Source: Streptomyces globisporus (GTDB lineage Bacteria; Actinomycetota; Actinomycetes; Streptomycetales; Streptomycetaceae). From it: a stretch of 47,916 nucleotides of DNA. Below, piece after piece: positions 35,429-44,090 of the stretch. Made by a program: the position numbers and the translations under genes. The notes under the pieces were generated by a model. The model saw only the letters and a list, made by a program, of their open reading frames with translations, made no database searches and was not told the DNA's origin. Location of the stretch: NCBI RefSeq assembly GCF_003501885.1, contig NZ_QWFA01000030.1:1-47916 (forward strand). The letters run 5' to 3'. How positions within the stretch are numbered: position 1 is the first letter of the stretch; each line of letters starts with the position of its first letter.

Positions 35429-37048
35429 ATGCGCGGTGCCAAGAGCGCCAAGTGGGTCGCGGGAGCGGCCGTCATCGCCCTGGCCGCGACTGCCTGTGGC
35501 GGCGGCGACAGCAGCGACGAAGGCAAGAAGAACACGTCGGGGCAGCCCGCCGGATACGTCTCGATCGACGTCGGTGAGCCCCAGAAGCCTCTGATGCCGG
35601 CCGACACGAACGAGAGCAACGGCTCTTACGTCATCCAGTCGCTGTTCACCCAGCTGCTGGACTTCGACGACAAGGGCGAGATCGTCTACACGAACGCCGA
35701 GTCCGTCGAGACCGAGGACTCCAAGACGTGGACCGTCAAGCTCAAGGCCGGCTGGAAGTTCCACAACGGTGAGGCCGTGACCGCGCAGTCGTACATCGAC
35801 GCGTGGAACTGGTACGCCAACGTCGAGAACAAGCAGCAGAACGCGTTCTGGTTCTCCGACATCAAGGGCTACGAGGACGTCCACCCCGAGAAGGGTGCGC
35901 CCAAGGCCAAGGAGATGTCCGGCCTGAAGGCCGTGGACGACACCACCTTCACCATCGAGCTGGCGGAGAAGGTCCCGTACTTCAACTACAAGCTCGGTTA
36001 CGCGACGTTCGCGCCGCTGCCCAAGGTCTTCTACGACGACCCGAAGGCGTTCGGCCAGAAGCCGATCGGCAACGGCCCGTACACGTTCGAGAAGTGGACC
36101 CACAAGAAGCTCATCCAGGTCAAGGCCTGGCCCGAGTACCAGGGTCCGAACAAGGCTGCCAACAAGGGCATCCAGTTCAAGAACTACTCGACCGTCGAGG
36201 CCGCGTACACCGACCTCGTCTCCGGCAACCTGGACATGATCCGCCAGGTCGGCCCGCGTGACCTGCCGAAGTACAAGACGGACCTCGGTGACGGCGCCAT
36301 CGACCAGCCGTACGCGGCGATCCAGACCCTGGTCCCGGCGTTCTACTCCAAGACGTTCAAGGACATCGACCCCAAGGTCCTCCAGGGTCTGTCCATGGCG
36401 ATCGACCGTGACACCATCACGAAGACCGTCCTGAACGGCACGCGCATCCCGGCGACGAGCTTCACGCCGCCGCAGGTCAAGGGCAACCAGACCCTCGACT
36501 CGGACATCCTGAAGTACAACCCGGCCAAGGCCAAGGAGCTCATCAAGGCCGGCGGTGGTGTCCCGGAGAACAAGTTCACCATCCAGTACAACGCCGACGG
36601 TGGGCACAAGGAGTGGGTGACCGCTGTCTGCGAGTCCATCCGCAACGCCACCGGGGTCGACTGCGTGGGCGACGCCAAGCCGGACTTCCCGACCGACCTC
36701 GAAGCGCGTGACAACAACGAGGTCAAGGGTGTCTACCGCGGTGGCTGGGTGGCCGACTACCCCGTCAACGTGAACTTCCTCAAGGAGCTCTACCACTCCA
36801 AGGCGGAGTCGAACAACGGTCGTTTCAACGACAAGGAGATCGACGCGCTGATGGCGAAGGGCGACAAGGCCGACTCCCTGGAGGAGTCCGTCGCCGCCTA
36901 CCAGGAGGTCGAGAAGGCCCTGGTGGACAAGATGCCCGCCATCCCGCTCTGGTACTACGCCATCAACGGCGGCCACGGCAAGAACGTCGACAACGTCAAG
37001 GTCGACTTCCACGGTGACCTCGAACTGACCGGCGTCACCACCAAGTAA
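35429..37048 (+). CDS. Oligopeptide-binding lipoprotein, operon 1
   Basis: 539 residues from ATG 35429, with GAGGAGG eight bases upstream. The signal KWVAGAAVIALAATAC ends in a lipobox (ATAC), followed by a Gly/Ser linker. SBP_bac_5 blocks: YVSIDVGEPQKPLMPADTNE, TWTVKLKAGWKFHNGEAVTA, ADYPVNVNFLKELYHSKAES and MPAIPLWYYAINGG. It is closely similar in layout to the lipoprotein at 41.4 kb. It heads a five-gene operon, and a GNRA-capped hairpin follows it at 37111-37150. Streptomyces bldK-type permeases import peptides needed for aerial development; whether this is bldK cannot be decided, since the classical bldK order begins with a permease. Confidence 0.92.
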   Translation: MRGAKSAKWVAGAAVIALAATACGGGDSSDEGKKNTSGQPAGYVSIDVGEPQKPLMPADTNESNGSYVIQSLFTQLLDFDDKGEIVYTNAESVETEDSKTWTVKLKAGWKFHNGEAVTAQSYIDAWNWYANVENKQQNAFWFSDIKGYEDVHPEKGAPKAKEMSGLKAVDDTTFTIELAEKVPYFNYKLGYATFAPLPKVFYDDPKAFGQKPIGNGPYTFEKWTHKKLIQVKAWPEYQGPNKAANKGIQFKNYSTVEAAYTDLVSGNLDMIRQVGPRDLPKYKTDLGDGAIDQPYAAIQTLVPAFYSKTFKDIDPKVLQGLSMAIDRDTITKTVLNGTRIPATSFTPPQVKGNQTLDSDILKYNPAKAKELIKAGGGVPENKFTIQYNADGGHKEWVTAVCESIRNATGVDCVGDAKPDFPTDLEARDNNEVKGVYRGGWVADYPVNVNFLKELYHSKAESNNGRFNDKEIDALMAKGDKADSLEESVAAYQEVEKALVDKMPAIPLWYYAINGGHGKNVDNVKVDFHGDLELTGVTTK

Positions 37049-37110
37049 CGCCTGCGGGTCATTCCCCAACTGGCCGTCATCCGCCCGTGCCGCCCGTCGG
37101 CGCGGCCGGA

Positions 37111-37150
37111 GGCGTGGGGGTCGTCTCTGCGAAGAGGCGGCCCCCACGCC
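37111..37150 (+). other. Intercistronic hairpin with GCGA tetraloop
   Basis: GGCGTGGGGG (37111-37120) pairs with CCCCCACGCC (37141-37150). Eight more pairs, two of them G-U, continue inward to the GNRA loop GCGA (37129-37132), making an uninterrupted 18-pair stem. It lies between the lipoprotein and first permease genes, without a U-tract. It probably stabilises the lipoprotein mRNA or partly terminates transcription. Confidence 0.8.
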
Positions 37151-37176
37151 GCAGTTATCCCCACACGGAGGCACCC

Positions 37177-38106
37177 ATGGGGCGTTATGTCGCACGACGA
37201 CTGCTCCAGATGATCCCGGTCTTCATCGGGTCGACCCTGCTGGTCTTCCTGATGATGTACGCACTGCCCGGCGACCCCGTCAGAGCACTTGCCGGTGAAC
37301 AGCACGTAGATGCTTCGCAGATCGCCGCTCTGAAGGCCGAGTACGGTCTCGACCAGCCGATCTGGCAGCAGTATCTGAACTACCTGGGCAATCTGTTCCA
37401 GGGCGACTTCGGCCAGCAGATCGGAACGCAGCGTCCGGTCGCCGAAGTCATCGCCGACGCCTACCCGATCACCGTCAGACTGGCGATCTTCGCCTTCGTC
37501 TTCACGGTCGTCGCCGGTATCTCGCTCGGCATCATCGCCGGTCTGAAGGCGGAATCGCTCCGGGACCGCGGTCTGCTCGGTCTGACGCTGGTGCTGATCT
37601 CCATGCCGTCCTTCGTGCTGGGCTTCCTCGTTCAGTACTTCTTCGCGTTCCAGCTCGGCATCGCCAAGCCCAACGTGAGTCTCGAACCCACCAACGGCGA
37701 GCTGATCATGCCGGCCATCGTGCTGGCGTCGCTGTCACTCGCCTACGTGGCCCGGCTCACCCGTACGTCGGTCGCCGAGAACATCCGCGCCGACTACATC
37801 CGTACGGCTGTCGCCAAGGGTCTGCCGCGCCGCCGCATCGTCGGCATCCACCTGATGCGCAACTCGCTCATCCCGGTCGTCACCTTCCTCGGCACCGACA
37901 TCGGCGCTCTGATGGGCGGCGCGATCGTGACCGAGGGCATCTTCAACATCAAGGGCGTCGGGTCACTCGTCTTCGAGGCCCTGTCCAAGCGTGAGGGCGC
38001 CACGGTCGTCGGGATCGTGACGTTGCTCGTCATCGTCTACCTCGTCTGCAGCCTGCTCGTCGACCTGCTCTACGCGGTCCTGGACCCGAGGATCCGGTAT
38101 GCCTGA
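37177..38106 (+). CDS. Oligopeptide ABC transporter permease (OppB-type), operon 1
   Basis: 309 residues from ATG 37177, with GGAGG upstream. MGRYVARRLLQMIPVFIGSTLLVFLMMYALPGDP is the OppB/DppB N-terminus. Six helices follow, and the inner EAA loop is ENIRADYIRTAVAKGLPRRRI. The end VDLLYAVLDPRIRYA is family-typical. The stop overlaps the next start by 8 bases (ATGCCTGA), so the two permeases are translationally coupled. Confidence 0.93.
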   Translation: MGRYVARRLLQMIPVFIGSTLLVFLMMYALPGDPVRALAGEQHVDASQIAALKAEYGLDQPIWQQYLNYLGNLFQGDFGQQIGTQRPVAEVIADAYPITVRLAIFAFVFTVVAGISLGIIAGLKAESLRDRGLLGLTLVLISMPSFVLGFLVQYFFAFQLGIAKPNVSLEPTNGELIMPAIVLASLSLAYVARLTRTSVAENIRADYIRTAVAKGLPRRRIVGIHLMRNSLIPVVTFLGTDIGALMGGAIVTEGIFNIKGVGSLVFEALSKREGATVVGIVTLLVIVYLVCSLLVDLLYAVLDPRIRYA

Positions 38107-39055
38107 CACCACCGCACTCTCCAAGAGCACCGACGCTCCGGCCGCCGCAGCTCAGACGCCGACCACCACGGACTCCGGCCCCCTGCCCGGCAAGCCGCGC
38201 AGCCTTTGGTCCGACGCCTGGCACGACCTGCGCCGCAACCCGCTCTTCCTCGTCTCGATGGTGCTGATCCTGCTGCTCACCGTCATGGCGATCTTCCCGG
38301 GCCTGTTCACCAGCGCCTCGCCGCGCGACGCGAACCTGGCCGAGCACTACCTCCAGAAGCCGAACTGGGGACACTTCTTCGCCCCCGACTGGCTCGGCTA
38401 CGACGTCCAGGGCCGTTCCATCTACGCGCGTCTGATCTACGGAGCCCGCGCGTCCATCATGGTCGGCGTGATCGTGACCATCGCGGTCACCATCACCGGC
38501 CTGGTGATCGGGATGCTCGCCGGATACTTCGGCGGCTGGATCGACACGGTCCTCTCCCGGATCACCGACGTCTTCTTCGGTGTTCCCTTCATCGTCGGCG
38601 CCATGGTCATCCTGACCACCTTCGAGGAGCGCTCCGTCTGGGTCGTCATCCTCTCCCTGTCCTTCCTCGGCTGGACGTCCATCGCCCGTGTCGCCCGTGG
38701 CTCGGTCATCACGATCAAGCAGGCCGACTACGTGGTCGCCGCCAAGGCCCTCGGCGCCTCCACCACCCGGATCATGACGCGGCACATCCTGCCGAACGCC
38801 ATCGCTCCGGTGATCGTGGTCGCCACCATCGCGCTCGGCGGTTACATCGCCGCCGAGGCCACCCTGTCGTTCCTCGGCATCGGCCTCGCCGAGCCGACGG
38901 TCTCGTGGGGTATCGATGTCTCCGCTGCGAAGGACCAGCTCCGCAACGTTCCGACGGTCCTGATCATCCCCTCGGTGATGGTCTCGATCACGGTGCTGTC
39001 CTTCCTGATGTTCGGCGATGCGGTCCGCAACGCCCTCGACCCCAAGATGCGCTGA
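38099..39055 (+). CDS. Oligopeptide ABC transporter permease (OppC-type), operon 1
   Basis: 318 residues. A cytoplasmic tail with PRSLWSDAWHDLRRNPLFLVSMVLILLL leads into the first helix, followed by the large external loop with DWLGYDVQGRSIYARLIYGARAS. The EAA loop is QADYVVAAKALGASTTRIMTRHILPNAIAP, and it ends LMFGDAVRNALDPKMR. It pairs with the OppB-type subunit in the membrane. Confidence 0.93.
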   Translation: MPDTTALSKSTDAPAAAAQTPTTTDSGPLPGKPRSLWSDAWHDLRRNPLFLVSMVLILLLTVMAIFPGLFTSASPRDANLAEHYLQKPNWGHFFAPDWLGYDVQGRSIYARLIYGARASIMVGVIVTIAVTITGLVIGMLAGYFGGWIDTVLSRITDVFFGVPFIVGAMVILTTFEERSVWVVILSLSFLGWTSIARVARGSVITIKQADYVVAAKALGASTTRIMTRHILPNAIAPVIVVATIALGGYIAAEATLSFLGIGLAEPTVSWGIDVSAAKDQLRNVPTVLIIPSVMVSITVLSFLMFGDAVRNALDPKMR

Positions 39056-39066
39056 GGGAGGCGTTC

Positions 39067-40125
39067 GTGACCACCATCGACAAGACGGCTCACGTCCCCG
39101 CACCGCGGGAGTCCGTGAGTGGCGACGGTCCACTGCTCGACGTCCGTGACCTGCACGTGGAGTTCCACACCCGCGACGGTGTGGCCAAGGCGGTCAACGG
39201 TGTGAACTACACCGTCAGCGCCGGCGAGACGCTCGCCGTGCTCGGCGAGTCCGGCTCCGGCAAGTCCGTGACCGCGCAGACCATCATGGGCATCCTCGAC
39301 ATGCCGCCCGGGAAGATCACGCAGGGCGAGATCCTCTTCCGCGGCCAGGACATGCTGAAGATGTCCAACGAGGAGCGCCGGAAGATCCGCGGCAGCAAGA
39401 TCGCGATGATCTTCCAGGACGCGCTGTCCTCGCTGAACCCGGTCCTCACCGTCGGCTACCAGCTCGGCGAGATGTTCCGTGTGCACCAGGGCCTGTCCAA
39501 GAAAGCGGCCAAGGCCAAGTCCATCGAGCTGATGGACCAGGTCAAGATCCCGGCGGCGGCGGCCCGCATCTCGGACTACCCGCACCAGTTCTCCGGCGGT
39601 ATGCGCCAGCGCATCATGATCGCCATGGCGCTGGCCCTGGAGCCGGACCTGATCATCGCCGACGAGCCGACCACCGCGCTCGACGTGACGGTGCAGGCCC
39701 AGGTCATGGACCTGCTGGCCGAGCTCCAGCGCGAGTACAACATGGGTCTGATCCTGATCACCCACGACCTCGGCGTCGTCGCCGACGTCGCGGACAAGAT
39801 CGCCGTGATGTACGCGGGCCGGATCGTGGAGACGGCCCCGGTCGGCGAGCTGTACAGCCGCCCGGCACACCCGTACACCAGGGGTCTGCTCGACTCGATC
39901 CCGCGCCTGGACCAGAAGGGCCAGGAGCTCTACGCGATCAAGGGCCTGCCGCCCAACCTGACCCGTATCCCCACGGGCTGTGCCTTCAGCCCGCGGTGCC
40001 CCAAGGCACAGGACATCTGCCGTACCGAGATTCCGCCGCTCGCCCCGGTGACCGAGCAGGACGGCCTCGAGCTGGTCGGCCGCGGCAGCGCGTGCCACTT
40101 CTGGAAGGAGACGATCCATGGCTGA
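39067..40125 (+). CDS. Oligopeptide ABC transporter ATPase (OppD-type), operon 1
   Basis: 352 residues from GTG 39067, with GGGAGG upstream. Walker A is GESGSGKS, the signature FSGGMRQR, Walker B LIIADEP and the H-loop ITHDLG. The C-terminal oligo_HPY region PNLTRIPTGCAFSPRCPKAQ then DICRTEIPP and ACHFW contains four Cys; in a mycobacterial OppD such a set binds an iron-sulfur cluster, so one may be present here. The gene overlaps the next by 8 bases. Confidence 0.93.
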   Translation: MTTIDKTAHVPAPRESVSGDGPLLDVRDLHVEFHTRDGVAKAVNGVNYTVSAGETLAVLGESGSGKSVTAQTIMGILDMPPGKITQGEILFRGQDMLKMSNEERRKIRGSKIAMIFQDALSSLNPVLTVGYQLGEMFRVHQGLSKKAAKAKSIELMDQVKIPAAAARISDYPHQFSGGMRQRIMIAMALALEPDLIIADEPTTALDVTVQAQVMDLLAELQREYNMGLILITHDLGVVADVADKIAVMYAGRIVETAPVGELYSRPAHPYTRGLLDSIPRLDQKGQELYAIKGLPPNLTRIPTGCAFSPRCPKAQDICRTEIPPLAPVTEQDGLELVGRGSACHFWKETIHG

Positions 40126-41266
40126 GCTCAAGAAGGAGCAGGAGCCCGTGGACGCCACCCCGAACGTCTCCGAGGTGGAGACGGTGGGCGCCGCGACCGA
40201 GGCGGAGGCCGTAGCCGCCATCGACGCGCCCGTCAGCCAGGGCGAGCCGATCCTCCAGGTGCGCAACCTGGTCAAGCACTTCCCGCTGACCCAGGGCATC
40301 CTCTTCAAGAAGCAGATCGGCGCGGTCAAGGCCGTCGACGGGATCTCCTTCGACCTGTACGCCGGTGAGACCCTCGGCATCGTCGGCGAGTCGGGCTGTG
40401 GCAAGTCCACGGTCGCCAAGCTCCTGATGACCCTGGAGCGGGCGACGGCCGGCGAGGTCTTCTACAAGGGCCAGGACATCACCAAGCTGTCCGGGCGCGC
40501 GCTGAAGGCGGTCCGCCGCAACATCCAGATGGTGTTCCAGGACCCGTACACCTCGCTGAACCCGCGTATGACGGTCGGCGACATCATCGGGGAGCCCTTC
40601 GACATCCACCCCGAGGTGGCCCCGAAGGGCGACCGGCGCCGCCGCGTCCAGGAGCTCCTGGACGTCGTGGGTCTGAACCCGGAGTACATCAACCGGTACC
40701 CGCACCAGTTCTCCGGCGGTCAGCGCCAGCGCATCGGTATCGCCCGCGGCCTCGCCCTCAACCCGGAGATCATCATCTGCGACGAGCCGGTCTCCGCGCT
40801 CGACGTGTCGGTGCAGGCCCAGGTCATCAACCTGATGGAGAAGCTCCAGGACGAGTTCAACCTGTCCTACGTCTTCATCGCGCACGACCTGTCCATCGTC
40901 CGGCACATCTCCGACCGGGTCGGCGTGATGTACCTCGGCAAGATGGCCGAGATCGGCACGGACACGCAGATCTACGACCACCCGACGCACCCCTACACCC
41001 AGGCGCTGCTCTCGGCGGTCCCGGTCCCCGACCCGGCGGCCCGTGAGGGACGCGACCGGATCATCCTGACCGGTGATGTTCCGTCACCGGCGAACCCGCC
41101 CTCGGGCTGCCGCTTCCGCACCCGCTGCTGGAAGGCGGAGGAGCGCTGCGCGACGGAGGAGCCCCTGCTGGCGATCCCCGAGCGCTTCGTCGCGGCGGCC
41201 ACCCCCGCCGCGCACGAGTCGGCGTGCCACTTCGCCGAGGAGAAGGACGTCGTGCACGCGGCGTAA
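40118..41266 (+). CDS. Oligopeptide ABC transporter ATPase (OppF-type), operon 1
   Basis: 382 residues. An acidic N-terminal extension of about 40 residues precedes [20 protein letters not shown], the OppF/DppF start. Walker A is GESGCGKS, then [22 protein letters not shown], signature FSGGQRQR, Walker B IIICDEP and H-loop IAHDLS. The four-Cys C-terminus ([23 protein letters not shown]) is conserved. It is the last gene of operon 1 and is followed by a terminator. Confidence 0.93.
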   Translation: MAELKKEQEPVDATPNVSEVETVGAATEAEAVAAIDAPVSQGEPILQVRNLVKHFPLTQGILFKKQIGAVKAVDGISFDLYAGETLGIVGESGCGKSTVAKLLMTLERATAGEVFYKGQDITKLSGRALKAVRRNIQMVFQDPYTSLNPRMTVGDIIGEPFDIHPEVAPKGDRRRRVQELLDVVGLNPEYINRYPHQFSGGQRQRIGIARGLALNPEIIICDEPVSALDVSVQAQVINLMEKLQDEFNLSYVFIAHDLSIVRHISDRVGVMYLGKMAEIGTDTQIYDHPTHPYTQALLSAVPVPDPAAREGRDRIILTGDVPSPANPPSGCRFRTRCWKAEERCATEEPLLAIPERFVAAATPAAHESACHFAEEKDVVHAA

Positions 41267-41290
41267 CCGCTCCCGGAGGTCGAACGACCG

Positions 41291-41321
41291 AGGCCCGGCC
41301 CCTTCCGAGGGGGCCGGGCCT
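41291..41321 (+). terminator. Terminator of opp operon 1
   Basis: AGGCCCGGCCCC (41291-41302) pairs perfectly with GGGGCCGGGCCT (41310-41321) around a 7-base loop, 25 bases past the last stop. Operon 2 starts 110 bases later, so it likely has its own promoter in 41322-41431. Confidence 0.8.
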
Positions 41322-41431
41322 TCGTCGTGTCCGCCGCCCTCCTGCCCGTACGGGGCAATCCCGCATGCGATACATGGCGTTATGCGGTGATATGAGGCAT
41401 TGGGCTACTCGATGACTCTAGGAGGCACTTC

Positions 41432-43066
41432 ATGCGCGGAGCCACACAGGTCAGGTGGGCCGCATGTGCGGTGGCCGTCGCCCTGGCAGCGACGGCCTGC
41501 GGCGGCGGGGACGGCGACGGTGGCGGCAGCGGCGGCGCCGACGGCATCGTCAGCTCCTCCTGGGGAGACCCGCAGAACCCGCTGGAGCCGGCCAACACCA
41601 ACGAGGTCCAGGGCGGCAAGGTCCTCGACATGGTCTTCCGCGGACTCATCCGCTACGACCCGAAGACCGGCGAGGCCAAGAACATGATCGCCGAGTCCAT
41701 CGACTCGACGGACTCCCAGAACTTCACGATCAAGCTCAAGGACGGCTGGACGTTCTCCAACGGTGAGAAGGTCACCGCCAACTCCTTCGTCGACGCGTGG
41801 AACTACGGCGCTGCCCTGAAGAACAACCAGAAGAACGCCTACTTCTTCCAGTACATCGAGGGCTACGACAAGGTCCACCCGGAGTCCGGGTCCGCCTCCG
41901 CCGAGACCATGTCCGGCCTGAAGGTCGTCGACGACCTGACCTTCACCGCCAAGCTCACCCAGAAGTTCTCCCTGTGGCCCGACACCCTCGGCTACTCCGC
42001 CTTCGTCCCGCTGCCCAAGGCGTTCTACGACGACCACGACGCCTGGCTCTCCAAGCCCGTCGGGAACGGCCCCTACACCATCGAGTCGTACGCCAAGGGC
42101 TCCTCGATGAACCTGCGCCGGTGGGACGACTACCCGGGCGACGACAAGGCGAAGAACGGCGGCGTCGACCTCAAGGTCTTCACCGACAACAACACCGCCT
42201 ACACCGACCTGACCGCGGGCAACCTCGACCTCGTCGACGACGTGCCCGCCTCCCAGCTGCGCAACGTCGAGGCCGACCTCGGCGACCGGTACATCAACAC
42301 CCCCGCCGGCATCATCCAGACCCTGGCCTTCCCCTTCTACGAGGAGGAGTGGGACACCGACGACGCGCGCAAGGTCCGCCAGGGCCTGTCGATGGCGATC
42401 AACCGCCCGCAGATCACCGACCAGATCTTCCAGAAGACCCGCACCCCCGCCTCCGACTGGACCTCCCCGGTCCTCGGCGAGGAGGGCGGCTTCAAGGAAG
42501 GGCTCTGCGGCAAGGAGTGCACGTACAACAAGACCGAGGCCAAGAAGCTGATCGACGAGGGCGGCGGCATCCCCGGCGGCCAGCTGAAGATCTCGTACAA
42601 CGCGGACACCGGCTCCCACAAGGAATGGGTCGACGCCGTCTGCAACAGCATCAACAACGTCATGGGCAACAACAAGGCCTGCGTCGGCGGCCCCGTCGGC
42701 ACCTTCGCCGACTTCCGCGCCCAGGTCTCCACCCAGAAGCTCACCAGCGCCTGGCGCGCGGGCTGGCAGATGGACTACCCGCTGATCCAGAACTTCCTCC
42801 AGCCGCTCTACTACACCAACGCCCCGTCCAACGACGGCAAGTGGAGCAACGAGCAGTTCGACGACCTGGTCGACAAGGCCAACGCCGAGAGCGACAAGGC
42901 GAAGGCCGTCACCACCTTCCAGGACGCGGAGAAGATCCTCGTCACGGAGATGCCGGTCATCCCGCTCTGGTACCAGAACGGCAGCGCCGGCTACTCGGAC
43001 CGGGTGGACAACGTCGCGCTGAACCCGTTCAGCGTCCCGGTCTACGAAGAGATCACCGTCAAGTGA
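41432..43066 (+). CDS. Oligopeptide-binding lipoprotein, operon 2
   Basis: 544 residues from ATG 41432, with AGGAGG upstream. The signal RWAACAVAVALAATAC has the same ATAC lipobox as its operon 1 counterpart. It shares SSWGDPQNPLEPANTNEVQG, NFTIKLKDGWTFSNGEKVTA, MDYPLIQNFLQPLYYTNAP and MPVIPLWYQNGSAG in the same order. It uses more C-ending codons than operon 1, which has more T-ending ones. A hairpin (43082-43114) follows it. Confidence 0.92.
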   Translation: MRGATQVRWAACAVAVALAATACGGGDGDGGGSGGADGIVSSSWGDPQNPLEPANTNEVQGGKVLDMVFRGLIRYDPKTGEAKNMIAESIDSTDSQNFTIKLKDGWTFSNGEKVTANSFVDAWNYGAALKNNQKNAYFFQYIEGYDKVHPESGSASAETMSGLKVVDDLTFTAKLTQKFSLWPDTLGYSAFVPLPKAFYDDHDAWLSKPVGNGPYTIESYAKGSSMNLRRWDDYPGDDKAKNGGVDLKVFTDNNTAYTDLTAGNLDLVDDVPASQLRNVEADLGDRYINTPAGIIQTLAFPFYEEEWDTDDARKVRQGLSMAINRPQITDQIFQKTRTPASDWTSPVLGEEGGFKEGLCGKECTYNKTEAKKLIDEGGGIPGGQLKISYNADTGSHKEWVDAVCNSINNVMGNNKACVGGPVGTFADFRAQVSTQKLTSAWRAGWQMDYPLIQNFLQPLYYTNAPSNDGKWSNEQFDDLVDKANAESDKAKAVTTFQDAEKILVTEMPVIPLWYQNGSAGYSDRVDNVALNPFSVPVYEEITVK

Positions 43067-43081
43067 CGCGCTGAGCCGCGC

Positions 43082-43114
43082 ACGGCCGGGACGCCCGACA
43101 CGCGCCCCGGCCGT
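43082..43114 (+). other. Intercistronic hairpin after the operon 2 lipoprotein gene
   Basis: ACGGCCGGG (43082-43090) and CCCGGCCGT (43106-43114) pair perfectly around 15 bases. It is the positional counterpart of the hairpin at 37111-37150 but unrelated in sequence. Confidence 0.65.
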
Positions 43115-43166
43115 CCGCGCACCACCACCCGCCCGGAACTGCTGGACCCGACCCCCGGAGCCCCTC

Positions 43167-44090
43167 ATGGGACGTTATGTGATCCGGCGGCTGCTGCAGA
43201 TGATCCCCGTCTTCTTCGGCACCACGCTGTTGATCTTCCTCATGGTGAACGTGATGGGCGACCCCATCGCGGGTCTCTGCGGCGACCGCCAGTGCGACCC
43301 GGCCACCGCCGCCCAGCTGCGCTCCGAGTTCGGCCTCGACAAGCCGGTCTGGCAGCAATACCTCACCTACATGGGCAACGTCTTCACCGGCGACTTCGGC
43401 ACCGCGTTCAACGGGCAGAAGGTCACCGAGCTGATGGCCACCGCCTTCCCCATCACGATCCGGCTCACCATCGTCGCGATCGTCTTCGAGGTCGTCATCG
43501 GCATCAGCCTCGGCGTCGTCACCGGCCTGCGGCGCGGCCGCCCCGTCGACACCACCGTCCTCATCCTGACGCTGGTCGTCATCGCCGTCCCGACCTTCGT
43601 CACCGGCCTGCTGCTCCAGCTCCTCCTGGGCGTCGAGTGGGGCATCATCAAGCCCTCGGTCTCCGCCGACCCCACCTTCGACGAACTCCTCGTCCCCGGG
43701 CTGGTCCTCGCCTCGGTCTCGCTCGCCTACGTCACCCGGCTCACCCGGACCTCGATCGCCGAGAACGCCCGCGCCGACTACGTACGCACCGCCGTCGCCA
43801 AGGGCCTGCCCCGCCGCCGGGTCGTCGTACGGCACCTGCTGCGCAACTCGCTCATCCCCGTCGTCACCTTCATCGGCACCGACGTGGGCGCCTTGATGGG
43901 CGGGGCCATCGTCACCGAGCGGATCTTCAACATCCACGGCGTCGGCTACCAGCTCTACCAGGGCATCCTGCGGCAGAACTCCCAGACCGTCGTCGGCTTC
44001 GTCACGATCCTCGTCCTCGTCTTCCTCGCCGCCAACCTGATCGTCGACCTCCTGTACGCCGTACTCGACCCGAGGATCCGCTATGCCTGA
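43167..44090 (+). CDS. Oligopeptide ABC transporter permease (OppB-type), operon 2
   Basis: 307 residues, starting MGRYVIRRLLQMIPVFFGTTLLIFLMVNVMGDP, nearly parallel to the operon 1 OppB. The EAA loop ENARADYVRTAVAKGLPRRRV and the end VDLLYAVLDPRIRYA are conserved. An insertion with CGDRQCDPATAAQ in the first external loop brings two Cys not found in the operon 1 paralogue. It overlaps the next gene by 8 bases with the same ATGCCTGA junction. Confidence 0.93.
   Translation: MGRYVIRRLLQMIPVFFGTTLLIFLMVNVMGDPIAGLCGDRQCDPATAAQLRSEFGLDKPVWQQYLTYMGNVFTGDFGTAFNGQKVTELMATAFPITIRLTIVAIVFEVVIGISLGVVTGLRRGRPVDTTVLILTLVVIAVPTFVTGLLLQLLLGVEWGIIKPSVSADPTFDELLVPGLVLASVSLAYVTRLTRTSIAENARADYVRTAVAKGLPRRRVVVRHLLRNSLIPVVTFIGTDVGALMGGAIVTERIFNIHGVGYQLYQGILRQNSQTVVGFVTILVLVFLAANLIVDLLYAVLDPRIRYA

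Noticed and set aside
35360..37195. Large minus-strand frame opposite the first opp lipoprotein (and a similar one at 41405-43168)
   Set aside because: Typical GC-skew shadows rich in Asp/Val/Leu, with no recognisable family; the coding strand is unambiguous.
35429..41266. Naming operon 1 bldKA-E
   Set aside because: Gene order (lipoprotein first) differs from the classical bldK order, and two paralogous operons are present, so the symbol cannot be assigned from sequence alone.
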